Source of the DNA: Phytoactinopolyspora limicola
Lineage (GTDB): Bacteria > Actinomycetota > Actinomycetes > Jiangellales > Jiangellaceae
Assembly: GCF_011320225.1 (NCBI RefSeq)
Contig: NZ_JAAOEN010000018.1
Coordinates: forward strand, 1-64,000
DNA length: 64,000 nucleotides
Reading direction: 5' to 3'
Made by a program: the position numbers and the translations under genes. The first letter of the stretch is position 1. Each line of letters begins with the position of its first letter. Below the pieces are notes generated by a model, which made no database searches, had not been told where the DNA came from, and was given only the letters and a program-made list of their open reading frames with translations. Shown here one piece after another: positions 44,369-53,377 of this stretch.

Positions 44369-44474
44369 GCCTAAATTCCCATACTCCAGCACATCAGGCC
44401 AGTTCAGAAGGGCGACAGTAGATCGTTTTGCAGCAGAAGCGCCGGATCCACTCGAGGCGGACATAGGCTCGGCA

Positions 44475-44532
44475 CACTCAGACTTCCGACATCGCGGTGA
44501 CCATCACCACCACAACGTCGGAAGTCTGAGTG
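44475..44532. repeat. palindrome family C, copy 3 (variant)
   Basis: CACTCAGACTTCCGAC (44475-44490) pairs with GTCGGAAGTCTGAGTG (44517-44532); the interior CATCGCGGTGACCATCACC resembles copies 1 and 2 with a few changes, two of which break pairing. It abuts the TTG start of the lipoprotein gene and could supply its ribosome site. Confidence 0.75.
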
Positions 44533-44533
44533 G

Positions 44534-44953
44534 TTGGCGCGAGCGCTGCCCATCGTTGCGTTGGTGGTCGTCGCTGCGGTGTCCGCCGCTGCCTGTGCTG
44601 GTTCGGACGGTCGGCTGACTGTCACCGCCGACGGGCCCGTGCTGAGCCACACGCCCCAGAGCGACGAGTCGAACGCCGCGGAGCTCAGCGGCGTTCTGAT
44701 CATGGATGGCGCGTGCCTACGGGTGGAGGCGTCCGTACCCACGGGGCAAGAGGTCTGGACGGTGATCTTCCCCGCGGCGTCATGGGAGGGGGACTCCGAC
44801 GTGTTGCGGACGGCTGACCTGACGTTCACCCTCGGTGGCCCGATCAGGGTCGGCGGCGGCTACTACGAACCCGGGTCGCTGGTCGATGACGACCCTGACC
44901 TTCCGTGTCTGACCGGGCGGTACTTCGTCGCCGGCAGCGTCGACCACGGTTGA
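44534..44953 (+). CDS. small putative lipoprotein, function unknown
   Basis: A 139-residue protein with a lipoprotein signal (MARALPIVALVVVAAVSAA, Cys in the lipobox AAAC) and a beta-rich mature part containing LIMDGACLRVEASVPTGQE and VIFPAASWEGDS, plus a Cys pair likely to form a disulfide. The TTG start immediately follows a palindromic repeat, an unusual arrangement that may mean the native upstream region was displaced. It is isolated between operons. No family recognised. Confidence 0.6.
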   Translation: MARALPIVALVVVAAVSAAACAGSDGRLTVTADGPVLSHTPQSDESNAAELSGVLIMDGACLRVEASVPTGQEVWTVIFPAASWEGDSDVLRTADLTFTLGGPIRVGGGYYEPGSLVDDDPDLPCLTGRYFVAGSVDHG

Positions 44954-45005
44954 TCCTGCCTCTCACGGCAGGCACGTCGGCAGCATCCACCCACCCTGGG
45001 CCGTA

Positions 45006-46487
45006 TTACCGGTCAGCGAGTTCGGTAAACACACCCGGACCCGGAGTCAGGATCCCGGCTGGGTCGTGCCGCCGTTTCAGCTCGACGAGGTGCGGCCAGC
45101 GGTCTCCGTAGTGCTGCTCCCAGTCGGCTTGGGTGAACTCGACGGACTCGATCGGATAGCGCACGCCGCCCAACCCCCGAGCGTGCTCGAACAACCGCCG
45201 GTTGCGGCGCATCATCGCCGCCACATACTCGGCTCCCGCGTCCGCCGGGCAAGCCGTCATGAGCGTGAACAGGTAGACCCAGTCGCTGCCGTCGGGGTCC
45301 GGCAACCGCAGCGACGGCCTGGTCAGCGCGGAACGTTGATGAACGTACATCAGCACGAAGCCGCCGTCTCCGACGTCGGCCGGCTCCAGTTCGGCGAGCA
45401 CCTCGGTGACGTAGCGCTGGGCTTGCGACTCCGGCAGCCACACCGTAAACCATGGTTTGACCAGGTTGTCCCAGTCCATCACCGCACGCAGCATCTCGAC
45501 CGCATCGTCGATCCGCTCCACGTGTGGCAGGTAGTCGTTCTCGGTGATCTGCGCGTCACTCGACGGTCTCGTCAGTTCCCTTAGAAGGTGTGTGTCGTCG
45601 GCTGGTGCATCGGAGTTGAAGAAGGTGAACGTGCTCAGGTGGTGGACCTCGCCTCGTTCACCCGGACGCCACCACTCGCCGTAGATCTCGCTGGCTTCAC
45701 CGCGCCGGGTCAAGGTGCGGACGTCGGCGAAAAGCGACTCCGCGCTGGTGTACGACAGTTCGTGGCCGCGTACCTTCTGCCAGGTCGGCACCACTCGCAC
45801 GGTGGCCTCGGTGATCACCCCGTACTGCCCCAGGCCGGCCAGCACCGCGTCGAACAGTTCCGGCTCATGCTCGGCGGAACAGCGCAGTACTTCGCCCGCT
45901 CCGGTGACGACCTCCAGTTCCAGCACGCTATCTACCTGGGCGCCGGTCCGGAAGGCAGGCGGGATCCCGCCCAGCGACAACGTGCCGCCGAGAGTGAGGC
46001 CGAGGTAACCGGTCAGCGCGGGGGCGGTGCGGCCGTGTTCGTGGGCGGCGCGGTTGAGCTCCAGCCACGTGGTGCCCGCACCCGCCGTGGCCCGGTCCGC
46101 CTCCACCGACCGGACGCCAGCCAGTGACCTTCCATCGACGAGCAGGCCGCCGACGAGTCCCTGCCCGTGGGTAGTGTTCGCCAGGCCCCGCGTCGCCACC
46201 GGGATCCGCAGCCGCTGGCAGAACCGCAGCATGGCCTGGACGTCGGCTACCGACCCTGGACGAAGTACCGCCTGCGGTATCCGGCTGAGGTAACGCCCCG
46301 CGTCGCGGGAGTACTCGCGCCGAGTGGTCTCGTCGACATGAAGCGTCCCGTCGAGCGGTGGGACCGCGTCGACGTCGCCGCCGGCCATACCTACGTCGGG
46401 TGTTGTCACCCACGAACGTGTCGCGGGATCGAACCCGACCGCGGCGGGGATGCCGGCGCCGGGTGTGATGCTGTCCGAACTGGCCAT
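45006..46487 (-). CDS. FAD-linked oxidase with BBE domain (cytokinin dehydrogenase-like)
   Basis: A 493-residue flavoprotein of the vanillyl-alcohol-oxidase fold. The PCMH FAD domain begins near VLRPGSVADVQAMLRF, with ATRGLANTTHGQGLVGG at the site where family members often attach FAD to His, and GYLGLTLGGTLSLGGI further on. The C-terminal substrate-cap and berberine-bridge-like end is present (RRHDPAGILTPGPGVF). Related proteins oxidise cytokinins, sugars or alkaloids. ATG 46487 has AGGAG 7 nt upstream. No signal peptide is seen. Confidence 0.82.
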   Translation of the reverse strand: MASSDSITPGAGIPAAVGFDPATRSWVTTPDVGMAGGDVDAVPPLDGTLHVDETTRREYSRDAGRYLSRIPQAVLRPGSVADVQAMLRFCQRLRIPVATRGLANTTHGQGLVGGLLVDGRSLAGVRSVEADRATAGAGTTWLELNRAAHEHGRTAPALTGYLGLTLGGTLSLGGIPPAFRTGAQVDSVLELEVVTGAGEVLRCSAEHEPELFDAVLAGLGQYGVITEATVRVVPTWQKVRGHELSYTSAESLFADVRTLTRRGEASEIYGEWWRPGERGEVHHLSTFTFFNSDAPADDTHLLRELTRPSSDAQITENDYLPHVERIDDAVEMLRAVMDWDNLVKPWFTVWLPESQAQRYVTEVLAELEPADVGDGGFVLMYVHQRSALTRPSLRLPDPDGSDWVYLFTLMTACPADAGAEYVAAMMRRNRRLFEHARGLGGVRYPIESVEFTQADWEQHYGDRWPHLVELKRRHDPAGILTPGPGVFTELADR

Positions 46488-46627
46488 GGGATCACTCCTG
46501 CTGATCAATGACCAGCATGGCGGGAAACCGGTCGATGATCAACAGGCGCACGCCGAGCGACCGGATGGCAGTTTCTTGATGGAGTGTGTCATTAACGCCA
46601 ATTGTGCCGGTGTCTCTGGTCTAACAG

Positions 46628-46667
46628 GATCGTAGACAACCCCTACTCATCTCCGACCCCTACGATC
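46628..46667. promoter_or_regulatory. inverted repeat upstream of the hydrolase gene
   Basis: GATCGTAG (46628-46635) and CTACGATC (46660-46667) are exact 8-bp arms 24 nt apart, just before the hydrolase start at 46678. It may be an operator for a dimeric regulator or a leader hairpin close to the ribosome site. Confidence 0.4.
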
Positions 46668-46677
46668 GCGGAGCCCC

Positions 46678-47535
46678 ATGATGGCCACCTGGCAATTGTC
46701 CCGCACCTTCGACTCCCCTCAGGGCCAGATCCGGTGGGACTCCTTCGGCTCCGGCCCGCCCATCGTCCTGCTGCACGGAACACCGAACTGGTCGTTCATC
46801 TGGCGGCAGGTGACCGAGCACCTGGCGCCTCACCACCAGGTCTACGTATTCGACTGGCCGGGCTTCGGCAGCTCGGACCGCTTCGACGGACAAAACATCT
46901 CATGGGACGAACAGGCCCGCCGGCTACCCGAGCTGTTCGCGCACTGGAACATCGTCGCGCCCACCGTGGTGGCCTTCGACTTCGCGCCAATCTTCGCCCT
47001 ACGCGCCCATTTCTTCGAGGGCCTCGACGTCGGCGCATTCGTCCTCGCCGACGCCGCGGTGATTCCGCCGTTCATCACCGATTTCTCCCGCCTGGCCCGC
47101 GAGAACATGGGCACCGTACGCCAGATCCCCACCCACATCGCCGAGGCGATGATCGGCGCCCACCTCACCCAGACAACCCACCGGCCCATGAGCACCGACA
47201 CATTAGACGCCTACATGTCGCCATGGCGCGGACCCGATGGCGTCGCCGCCTACTGGCGTGCCGTCGCCCGATACGACGAGGACATGGCCGCTCCCCTGGT
47301 ACCGCGGCTGAAGGAGCTGACGATGCCGGTGCTGCTCCTGTGGGGCGATCAGGACCGGTGGTTCCCGCCGCCCAAGGCGCAGGAACTCGCCGCGGCCATA
47401 CCCGGTGCGGAACTCACGTTCATCCCCGGCGCCGGACATTTCTCCCCCGAAGACAATCCCGGCGCCTTCGCCGCGGAGATCCTCGCCTTCGAGCGGACCC
47501 TCGACCGCGCCGACGGCGCCCCCGCCCCCTGGTGA
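46678..47535 (+). CDS. alpha/beta hydrolase with Asp at the nucleophile position (haloalkane dehalogenase-like)
   Basis: A 285-residue alpha/beta hydrolase. The oxyanion strand VLLHGTPNWSFIWR matches haloalkane dehalogenases (HGxPTWSYLWR type). At the nucleophile elbow, where Ser-type enzymes have GHSMG, this protein has AFDFAP, so Asp would be the nucleophile, but both flanking glycines are replaced. The acid is in LWGDQDRWFP and the His in GAGHFSPEDNP. It may cleave halides, epoxides or fluoroacids, or be a degenerate member. The stop codon lies inside the palindrome that follows. Confidence 0.75.
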   Translation: MMATWQLSRTFDSPQGQIRWDSFGSGPPIVLLHGTPNWSFIWRQVTEHLAPHHQVYVFDWPGFGSSDRFDGQNISWDEQARRLPELFAHWNIVAPTVVAFDFAPIFALRAHFFEGLDVGAFVLADAAVIPPFITDFSRLARENMGTVRQIPTHIAEAMIGAHLTQTTHRPMSTDTLDAYMSPWRGPDGVAAYWRAVARYDEDMAAPLVPRLKELTMPVLLLWGDQDRWFPPPKAQELAAAIPGAELTFIPGAGHFSPEDNPGAFAAEILAFERTLDRADGAPAPW

Positions 47536-47585
47536 TCGAAGTCCAGATCGGGTCGCTATAGCGACCTGATCTGGACTTCGATCAC
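47532..47585. terminator. 54-bp palindromic terminator overlapping the hydrolase stop
   Basis: GTGATCGAAGTCCAGATC (47532-47549) pairs with GATCTGGACTTCGATCAC (47568-47585), and the centre GGTCGCTATAGCGACC is itself palindromic; only one base pair is mismatched. The TGA of the hydrolase is within the left arm. The terminal GGTGATC is shared with repeat families A and B. Confidence 0.85.
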
Positions 47586-47635
47586 GGGCGTGATGGGCGG
47601 GACGACGGCGGCCGACGACGGGCATGACAAGAGTT

Positions 47636-47649
47636 GGCAACCGCTTGCT
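47636..47649. promoter_or_regulatory. LacI-like operator upstream of manD
   Basis: GGCAACCGCTTGCT contains GCAA-N-CG-N-TTGC, the usual LacI-type dyad with CG centre, about 160 bp upstream of the manD start. The LacI gene convergent with manD is the likely regulator. Exact borders uncertain by one or two bases. Confidence 0.5.
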
Positions 47650-47797
47650 ATCCCCCGGCTCGCCATGGCCCAATAGGGATGCCCGAGTAGCCCGGTCCAG
47701 CCTGCCGGAAACCGGCAGTAAGGCACCTGCCCGGGCATCCTGGCGGTTGATACCCCGGAGCCGTCCACGGTGCGCAGTCGAAGGAGATGACAGCCGC

Positions 47798-49024
47798 ATG
47801 ATCGTCACTCAGGCGGACGTGATGGTCACGAGTCCAGGCCGGAACTTCGTGACACTGAAGATCACCACCGACGACGGCCTGGTGGGTTACGGCGACGCGA
47901 CGCTGAACGGCCGCGAGTTGGCTGTCGCCTCCTACCTCCGCGATCACGTGGCGACGCTGCTGATCGGCCGCGACCCGCACCAGATCGAAGACACCTGGCA
48001 ATACCTCTATCGGGGCGCGTACTGGCGGCGCGGACCGGTCACGATGGCCGCGATCGCCGCCGTCGACGTCGCACTGTGGGACATCAAGGCCAAAGCCGCT
48101 GGTATGCCGCTGTATCAGCTGCTCGGCGGGGCCAGCCGCACCGGGGCATTGGCCTACGGACATGCCAGCGGGTTCGAGCTGCCGTCCTTGTTCGACTCCA
48201 TCCGCGAACATCTGGAGCTCGGCTACCGCGCCATCCGGATCCAGAGCGGCGTACCCGGGCTGGACACCGTTTACGGCGTGGCCAAGAGCCCGGCGATGGG
48301 CGAGCGTTATGACTACGAGCCTGCCCGCCGGTCGGCCGCACCCACGGCCGAACAGTGGGACACCCGCGCCTACCTTCGCCATGTCCCCACCGTCTTCGAG
48401 GCCGTCCGCAACGAGTTCGGTCCGGAACTGCCCCTGCTGCACGACGGTCATCACCGGATGACCCCCATCCAGGCCGCCAAACTCGGCAAGGCGCTAGAAC
48501 CGTACGACCTCTTCTGGCTGGAAGACTGCACCCCGGCCGAGAACCAGGAAGCCCTACGTCTGGTCCGCCGCCACACCACCACCCCACTAGCCATCGGCGA
48601 GATCTTCAACACCGCTTTCGACTACCAGACCCTGATCACCGAACAACTCATCGACTACGTGCGCTCCGCCGTCACCCACACCGGTGGCATCACGCCGATG
48701 AAGAAGTTGTTCGATTTCGCCGCCATGTACCAGATCAAGTCCGGTATTCACGGCCCCACCGACATCTCTCCGGTGGGAATGGCCGCGGCCCTGCATCTCG
48801 ACCTCGCCATCCACAACTTCGGCATCCAGGAGTACATGCGCCACTCCCCCGAGACCCTCGAGGTGTTCCGCACCAGCTACACCTTCACCGACGGCCTGCT
48901 ACACCCGGGCGAGCAGCCCGGCCTTGGGGTGGAGTACGACGAGGACGTAGCCGACAAGTTCCCGTACGATCCCGCCTACCTGCCGGTGAACCGCCTACTG
49001 GACGGCACGGTCCATGACTGGTGA
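47798..49024 (+). CDS. manD: D-mannonate dehydratase (ManD, enolase superfamily)
   Basis: A 408-residue enzyme that dehydrates D-mannonate to 2-keto-3-deoxy-D-gluconate in hexuronate breakdown. It follows characterised ManD proteins closely: [20 protein letters not shown] with metal ligand Asp216, [13 protein letters not shown] (Glu), [11 protein letters not shown] (Glu), [19 protein letters not shown], and the C-terminal [16 protein letters not shown]. Length is normal. It is the only dehydratase needed after the uxaC/uxuB products encoded convergently. Its last 27 codons overlap the end of the LacI gene on the other strand by 30 nt. Confidence 0.92.
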   Translation: MIVTQADVMVTSPGRNFVTLKITTDDGLVGYGDATLNGRELAVASYLRDHVATLLIGRDPHQIEDTWQYLYRGAYWRRGPVTMAAIAAVDVALWDIKAKAAGMPLYQLLGGASRTGALAYGHASGFELPSLFDSIREHLELGYRAIRIQSGVPGLDTVYGVAKSPAMGERYDYEPARRSAAPTAEQWDTRAYLRHVPTVFEAVRNEFGPELPLLHDGHHRMTPIQAAKLGKALEPYDLFWLEDCTPAENQEALRLVRRHTTTPLAIGEIFNTAFDYQTLITEQLIDYVRSAVTHTGGITPMKKLFDFAAMYQIKSGIHGPTDISPVGMAAALHLDLAIHNFGIQEYMRHSPETLEVFRTSYTFTDGLLHPGEQPGLGVEYDEDVADKFPYDPAYLPVNRLLDGTVHDW

Positions 49025-50128
49025 CGACGCCACCCCCAGGCGGACCGGTTCCAGGCGTACCGGCGCGGCGCTGACCGGACCAGTGGAATCACGCACCAAG
49101 AGCCGGGTCGGTAACACGATCGGCGCAGCCGGGACGGCGCGGCCGGCCGTCACCGCCAGCAGGTGACGTACCGCCGCGGCACCCAGGTCGAGCAGCGGCG
49201 CCGCCACGGTGGTCAACGCGGGTACACACCAGTCCGAACCAAGGATGTTGTCCCAGCCGACCACGCTGACTTCGGCTGGTACCCGCACACCCTGCCGGGA
49301 CAGCGCCTGGATCAGCCCGATCGCCTGTAGATCGTTGTAGGTGACGAGGGCGGTGGCCCGGTCCGGCCTTGGCCCGGCGCGGTCCGCGGCTCGCCGGTTC
49401 GACGCGGCCCGTTCCGGCCGCAGTTCCTCGGTGATCGCCGCGGCCGATTCCTGCCCACCCGCCACGGTCGGCGGATACGGCCCGATTCGCCGCACCCGCA
49501 TCCCCGCCGACGCGGCGGCATCCCTCAATGCCCGCCACCGGGTGGCGGCTGCCCACGAACCAGCGGGACCCGCGACGTGGATCAGCCGCCGATGTCCGAG
49601 TCCGGCCAGGTACTCCACGGCCTGACACATGCCGTGCTCGTTGTCCGGCAGAATACTCGGCACCTGCTGCGTCACCCGGTTCATCGTCACCATCGGACGA
49701 CGACGTGCCACCATCCGGATGGCCGCGTCGGACAGTCTGGACGTCGCGAGGACGAGGCCGTCCACGTTCGGTGCCAGCTGGTCGAGCAGCTGACGTTCTC
49801 GCACCGCGGACTCAACGACGTCACACAACACCAGGGTGTAGCCAGCCGTGGCGGCAGCCTCCTCCGCGCCACGGACCATCGGCGCGTACACCGGGTTCCC
49901 GACGTCGGACACGATCATCGCCAGCGTTCCGGTGCGCTGTTCCGGGACGTGCCGGGCCAGCGGCGCCGACCGGTAGCCCAGCCGCCGCGCCACCTCGTGT
50001 ACCCGCTGGCTGGTGCGGGCGCTGACCCGGCCAGGCTGGCTCAACGCGCGCGACACCGTCGACGGCGCTACACCGCACTCGCTGGCGACGTCGTAGATGG
50101 TGACGTCGCGGGACTCGGGTCCGCTCAT
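48995..50128 (-). CDS. LacI-family transcriptional regulator (hexuronate operon)
   Basis: A 377-residue LacI protein. The DNA-binding head is at residues 10-35 ([20 protein letters not shown]) and the sensor domain follows from [19 protein letters not shown]. An Arg/Ala-rich insertion ([20 protein letters not shown]) is longer than in typical members, and the C-terminus has an extra tail. Its ATG overlaps the uxuB stop by 4 nt, making it the third gene of uxaC-uxuB-lacI. It probably senses a hexuronate intermediate and controls this operon and manD. Confidence 0.9.
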   Translation of the reverse strand: MSGPESRDVTIYDVASECGVAPSTVSRALSQPGRVSARTSQRVHEVARRLGYRSAPLARHVPEQRTGTLAMIVSDVGNPVYAPMVRGAEEAAATAGYTLVLCDVVESAVRERQLLDQLAPNVDGLVLATSRLSDAAIRMVARRRPMVTMNRVTQQVPSILPDNEHGMCQAVEYLAGLGHRRLIHVAGPAGSWAAATRWRALRDAAASAGMRVRRIGPYPPTVAGGQESAAAITEELRPERAASNRRAADRAGPRPDRATALVTYNDLQAIGLIQALSRQGVRVPAEVSVVGWDNILGSDWCVPALTTVAAPLLDLGAAAVRHLLAVTAGRAVPAAPIVLPTRLLVRDSTGPVSAAPVRLEPVRLGVASSPVMDRAVQ

Positions 50129-51624
50129 CTCGTCACCGGCCGCTCGCCGCGCAGAACATCACTCACCCCATGTTCACGCAGCGCGGTATACCACGCGGTC
50201 ACCGCGTCGCCGAAGGCCTCGTCGCCGGCCAGATCCGGGCCGAACACCTCGGTGACGCCCAGCACCTCACGCACTGTGTGCCGGTCCATGGCGGCGTCCG
50301 TCCCGGCCAGCAAGGGTCCCAACCGTCCGGCCATCGGGTCGGATACCTCGATCGTCCGGCCCGCGTCGTCGCGTCCGGACAGGAAACGCAACCAGGCCGC
50401 TACCAGCAACGCACCCATAACCGGGACTGCCCCGACAGCTCGGCGCTCGCGCACCGCGGACAACAACCGCTGTGGCAGCTTCTGGCTACCGTCCATACCT
50501 ACCTGCGCGGTGCGATGCCCGAGCGCGGCGTTGGCGAATCGGGAGAGCACCTCGTCCCGATAGGAGGTCAACTGCACCCCCTCCGGAGCAACCAGGGTCG
50601 GAGCCTGGTCGTGGTCGATCAGATCCCGCGCCGCCTGCTCGATCAGCGGGTCGCCGACGGCCTCGGCGATCGTCTCGTACCCGGCGAGTGCGCCCAGGTA
50701 GGCGATCAGCGAATGAGTAGCGTTGAGCAGGCGGAGTTTGACCCGCTCGTAGGCGGCGACGTCGCCGGTCAGGGTGGCACCGGCCTTCTCCCATGCCGGG
50801 CGCGGCCCGTGGAATTCGTCGGCGATCACCCATTGGGTGAACGGCTCGGCTACCACACTCGCCTCGTCCCGCAGCCCGATCAGCCGCCGGACATCGTCGC
50901 GGTCGCGGTCCAGCGTGGCCGGTACGATGCGGTCGACCATGGTGCACGGGAAAGTCACGGCGGCGTCGATATATGTGGCGACACGGGCGGCGTCGGACCC
51001 GGGAAGCCGCTCGACGAAGTCATTCACCAGGCCGCGCAGCACCGTCCCGTTGTCGCTGAGGTTGTCGCAGGACACCACCGCGACCGGTCCGGCGTCGCCG
51101 CGGGCCCGGGCCATCAGCCCACGGACCAGCTGGCCGACCACGGTCACCGGAGGCCGCCCGGCGAGATCCGCTTCGACGTCGGCATCGCTGGCGAGGCGAC
51201 CGTGCCGGGCCCGATACCCCTTCTCGGTCACCGTGAGGGTGACCACGTGGACGTCGGGGCTGGCCAGTGCGTCGACGATACGCTGCGGGTCTCGGGCGGC
51301 GCTCGCGGTGCGCCGTACTACCCCGACGACGTGCGCCGACGGTGTTCCCCGCGTGGGCCGCTCCAGCAGCGTGTACAACCCGTCCTGCGCGGATAGCTGG
51401 TCGGTCACGGCCGGGGACCGCTGGCTGGTGGCGAGAATCCCCCACTGGTGGTCGCCCAGCGTGGTGACCAGATGTGAGTACCAGGCCTGGTGGGCCCGGA
51501 AGAAGGCGCCGGCCCCCAGATGCACGTGCCCCACCCGCAACGCGCGCGGGTCATAGCTCGGCCGCGACGCGTCCGGCACGGTGCCCAGGCTGGCCAGATC
51601 CAGGCCGGCGAGTGCTTCGCTCAC
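50125..51624 (-). CDS. uxuB: D-fructuronate reductase / mannitol dehydrogenase family
   Basis: A 499-residue polyol dehydrogenase of the mannitol 2-dehydrogenase family. Marks are VGHVHLGAGAFFRAHQAWY at the N-terminal nucleotide fold, SCDNLSDNG in the middle, and the catalytic KLRLLNATHSLIAYLG segment (Lys-x4-Asn-x2-His). Between uxaC and manD the expected reaction is NADH reduction of D-fructuronate to D-mannonate. The GTG start overlaps the uxaC stop by 4 nt. The symbol rests on context: by sequence alone mannitol or arabitol dehydrogenase is possible. Confidence 0.85.
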   Translation of the reverse strand: MSEALAGLDLASLGTVPDASRPSYDPRALRVGHVHLGAGAFFRAHQAWYSHLVTTLGDHQWGILATSQRSPAVTDQLSAQDGLYTLLERPTRGTPSAHVVGVVRRTASAARDPQRIVDALASPDVHVVTLTVTEKGYRARHGRLASDADVEADLAGRPPVTVVGQLVRGLMARARGDAGPVAVVSCDNLSDNGTVLRGLVNDFVERLPGSDAARVATYIDAAVTFPCTMVDRIVPATLDRDRDDVRRLIGLRDEASVVAEPFTQWVIADEFHGPRPAWEKAGATLTGDVAAYERVKLRLLNATHSLIAYLGALAGYETIAEAVGDPLIEQAARDLIDHDQAPTLVAPEGVQLTSYRDEVLSRFANAALGHRTAQVGMDGSQKLPQRLLSAVRERRAVGAVPVMGALLVAAWLRFLSGRDDAGRTIEVSDPMAGRLGPLLAGTDAAMDRHTVREVLGVTEVFGPDLAGDEAFGDAVTAWYTALREHGVSDVLRGERPVTR

Positions 51625-53033
51625 AGCTTGTATACCTCCTTGGCCCGCCCATAGGCGAGATCGTGCGCCGTCTGGTGCGCCTCGTCGAGAGAGAGTTGAT
51701 GCTCGGCGACGAGCCGAGCCAGGTAGCCACAATCGATCCGGCGGGCGACGTCGTGCCGGACCGGAATGGACGGGAAGGCCCGGGTGTCGTCGTTGAACCC
51801 GGCGGTGTTGTAGAAGCCGGCCGTCTCTGTCACGAGCTCGCGGTATCGCCGCATACCGTGCGGGCTGTCATAGAACCACCACGCTGGTCCGAGCTGCATC
51901 GCCGGGTAGTACCCGGCCAGGGGGGCCAGCTCCCTCGAATACGTGGACTCGTCGAGGGTGAACACGACGACGGTGAATCCGGGGTGGTTCCCGAACCGGT
52001 TGAGCAGCGGCTTGAGGTCGGTGACGTAGTTGGTAGGGCCGGGAATGTCCGCACCCTTGTCCGGCCCGTAGCCGGCCAGCAGGGCGGGGTCGTGGTTGCG
52101 CACCGACCCTGGATGCAGCTGCATGACCAACCCGTCGTCCACACTCATCGCCGCCATCTGCATCAGCATGTGTCCGCGGAAGAGTTCGGCGTCGCCGGGC
52201 TCGGTTGGGCCCTCGACGATGCGCCGGAACAGCTTCTCCGCATCTGAGGTGGCCAGCTCCGCCGTATACGCGCTGGGATGGCCGTGGTCGGTCGCGGTGG
52301 CCCCCAGCTGTCGGAAGTAGTCCCGGCGCTGCCGCAACGCCGCCAGGTATCCGGGGTACGACGCGGTGTCCTCGCCGGTGATCTCCGCCAGCCGGGTCAG
52401 GGATTCGCGGAATCGCGGCTGATCCGGGTCCAGCACCTGATCCGGCCGGAACGTCGGGATGACCCGGCCGTCCCACCGCTCCTCCTGTAGAGCGCGATGC
52501 GCGGTGAGCTGGTCGGTCGCCTCGTCGGTGGTAGCCAGCACCTCGATGTTGAACCTGGCGAAGAGCGCCCGGGGCCGGAACTCCGGTTGCGCGAGCCGGT
52601 CCTGCAGCTCGTCGTAGACGTCATCCGCCGTGACCGCGGACAGCCGCGTCGTCACACCGAAGACCTCGGCCAGCTCGGCCTCCAGCCAGAGCCGGCTCGG
52701 AGTGCCGCGGAACCGGTGCCAGTGTTCGCAGAGGATCCGCCAGATACGTCGGGAATCGGTCTCTCGCCGGACCCCATCGACATCAGGAAGACCCAGATCG
52801 GCGTGGGAGACACCAGCCGAATGCAGCATCCGATGCACGTAGTGATCCGGGATTACCAACAACTCGGCCGGGTCGGGGAACGGTTCGTCGCGGGCCAGCA
52901 GGCCGGGGTCGACGTGCCCATGCGGACAGATCAGTGGCAACTCTCTGACCTGGTGATATAGCTCCCGCGCTAGCGCTCGAACGGTTGGTTCGGCAGGCAG
53001 TAGCCGGTCGTCGTCCAGCGTCACGTCACCCAT
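51621..53033 (-). CDS. uxaC: glucuronate isomerase (uronate isomerase)
   Basis: A 470-residue amidohydrolase-superfamily isomerase that converts D-glucuronate to D-fructuronate (and galacturonate to tagaturonate). Diagnostic segments are LICPHGHVDPGLLA with the metal HxH, HWHRFRGTPSRLWLE, TFRPDQVLDPDQP, QLHPGSVRNHD, and the C-terminal FPSIPVRHDVARRIDCGYLA. First gene of uxaC-uxuB-lacI. The promoter region carries an AACCGGTT dyad about 70 bp upstream. Full length and intact. Confidence 0.95.
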   Translation of the reverse strand: MGDVTLDDDRLLPAEPTVRALARELYHQVRELPLICPHGHVDPGLLARDEPFPDPAELLVIPDHYVHRMLHSAGVSHADLGLPDVDGVRRETDSRRIWRILCEHWHRFRGTPSRLWLEAELAEVFGVTTRLSAVTADDVYDELQDRLAQPEFRPRALFARFNIEVLATTDEATDQLTAHRALQEERWDGRVIPTFRPDQVLDPDQPRFRESLTRLAEITGEDTASYPGYLAALRQRRDYFRQLGATATDHGHPSAYTAELATSDAEKLFRRIVEGPTEPGDAELFRGHMLMQMAAMSVDDGLVMQLHPGSVRNHDPALLAGYGPDKGADIPGPTNYVTDLKPLLNRFGNHPGFTVVVFTLDESTYSRELAPLAGYYPAMQLGPAWWFYDSPHGMRRYRELVTETAGFYNTAGFNDDTRAFPSIPVRHDVARRIDCGYLARLVAEHQLSLDEAHQTAHDLAYGRAKEVYKL

Positions 53034-53102
53034 GGCCCTCGTTTCGGCGTCGGTCCCGGTACCTAGCTTTCAACACGACGCCAGGCACTCTGACAGAGTA
53101 TG

Positions 53103-53116
53103 AGAAACCGGTTCCT
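53103..53116. promoter_or_regulatory. AACCGGTT operator upstream of uxaC
   Basis: AGAAACCGGTTCCT is a LacI-type dyad with CG centre, about 70 bp before the uxaC start. The same GNAACCGGTTCC-like core appears upstream of the LacI gene 53378-54403, linking that regulator to uxaC. The rest of the gap 53034-53377 holds the tandem repeat and no gene. Confidence 0.6.
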
Positions 53117-53221
53117 GACGCCAATCTCGGTGGCCACGAGAAGGGGTGACGACCCGGCCACCCCCGCCATAAGAACGCTTGTTGTCGCCCCAGCAGCAAC
53201 AAGGAGGCTTACTGCACGGCG

Positions 53222-53312
53222 GCGGGCGCAATGCCGGCGGGCGGGCGCAATGCCGGCGGGCGGGCGCAGTGCCGGCGGGCGGGCGCAGTGCCGGCCGGCG
53301 GGCACAGTACGG
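53222..53312. repeat. 19-bp tandem repeat, five copies
   Basis: Unit GGCGGGCGCAATGCCGGCG begins at 53222, 53241, 53260, 53279 and 53298. Copies 3 and 4 have CAGTG in place of CAATG and the last copy is more diverged. The period is not a multiple of three, so it is non-coding. It lies between the LacI gene end and the uxaC promoter and may vary in copy number between strains. Confidence 0.9.
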
Positions 53313-53377
53313 GAGCTCGTGGTGGCGCAGGACACAGCGGACCGCCGACTCCGCAACGGCCAGCTCAGAACATCACC

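Noticed and set aside
50125-51624. Mannitol 2-dehydrogenase instead of fructuronate reductase
   Set aside because: Sequence alone does not separate them, but coupling to uxaC and proximity to manD make fructuronate the likely substrate.
53222-53312. Tandem repeat considered as a CRISPR array
   Set aside because: The 19-bp units are contiguous with no unique spacers and no cas genes are near.
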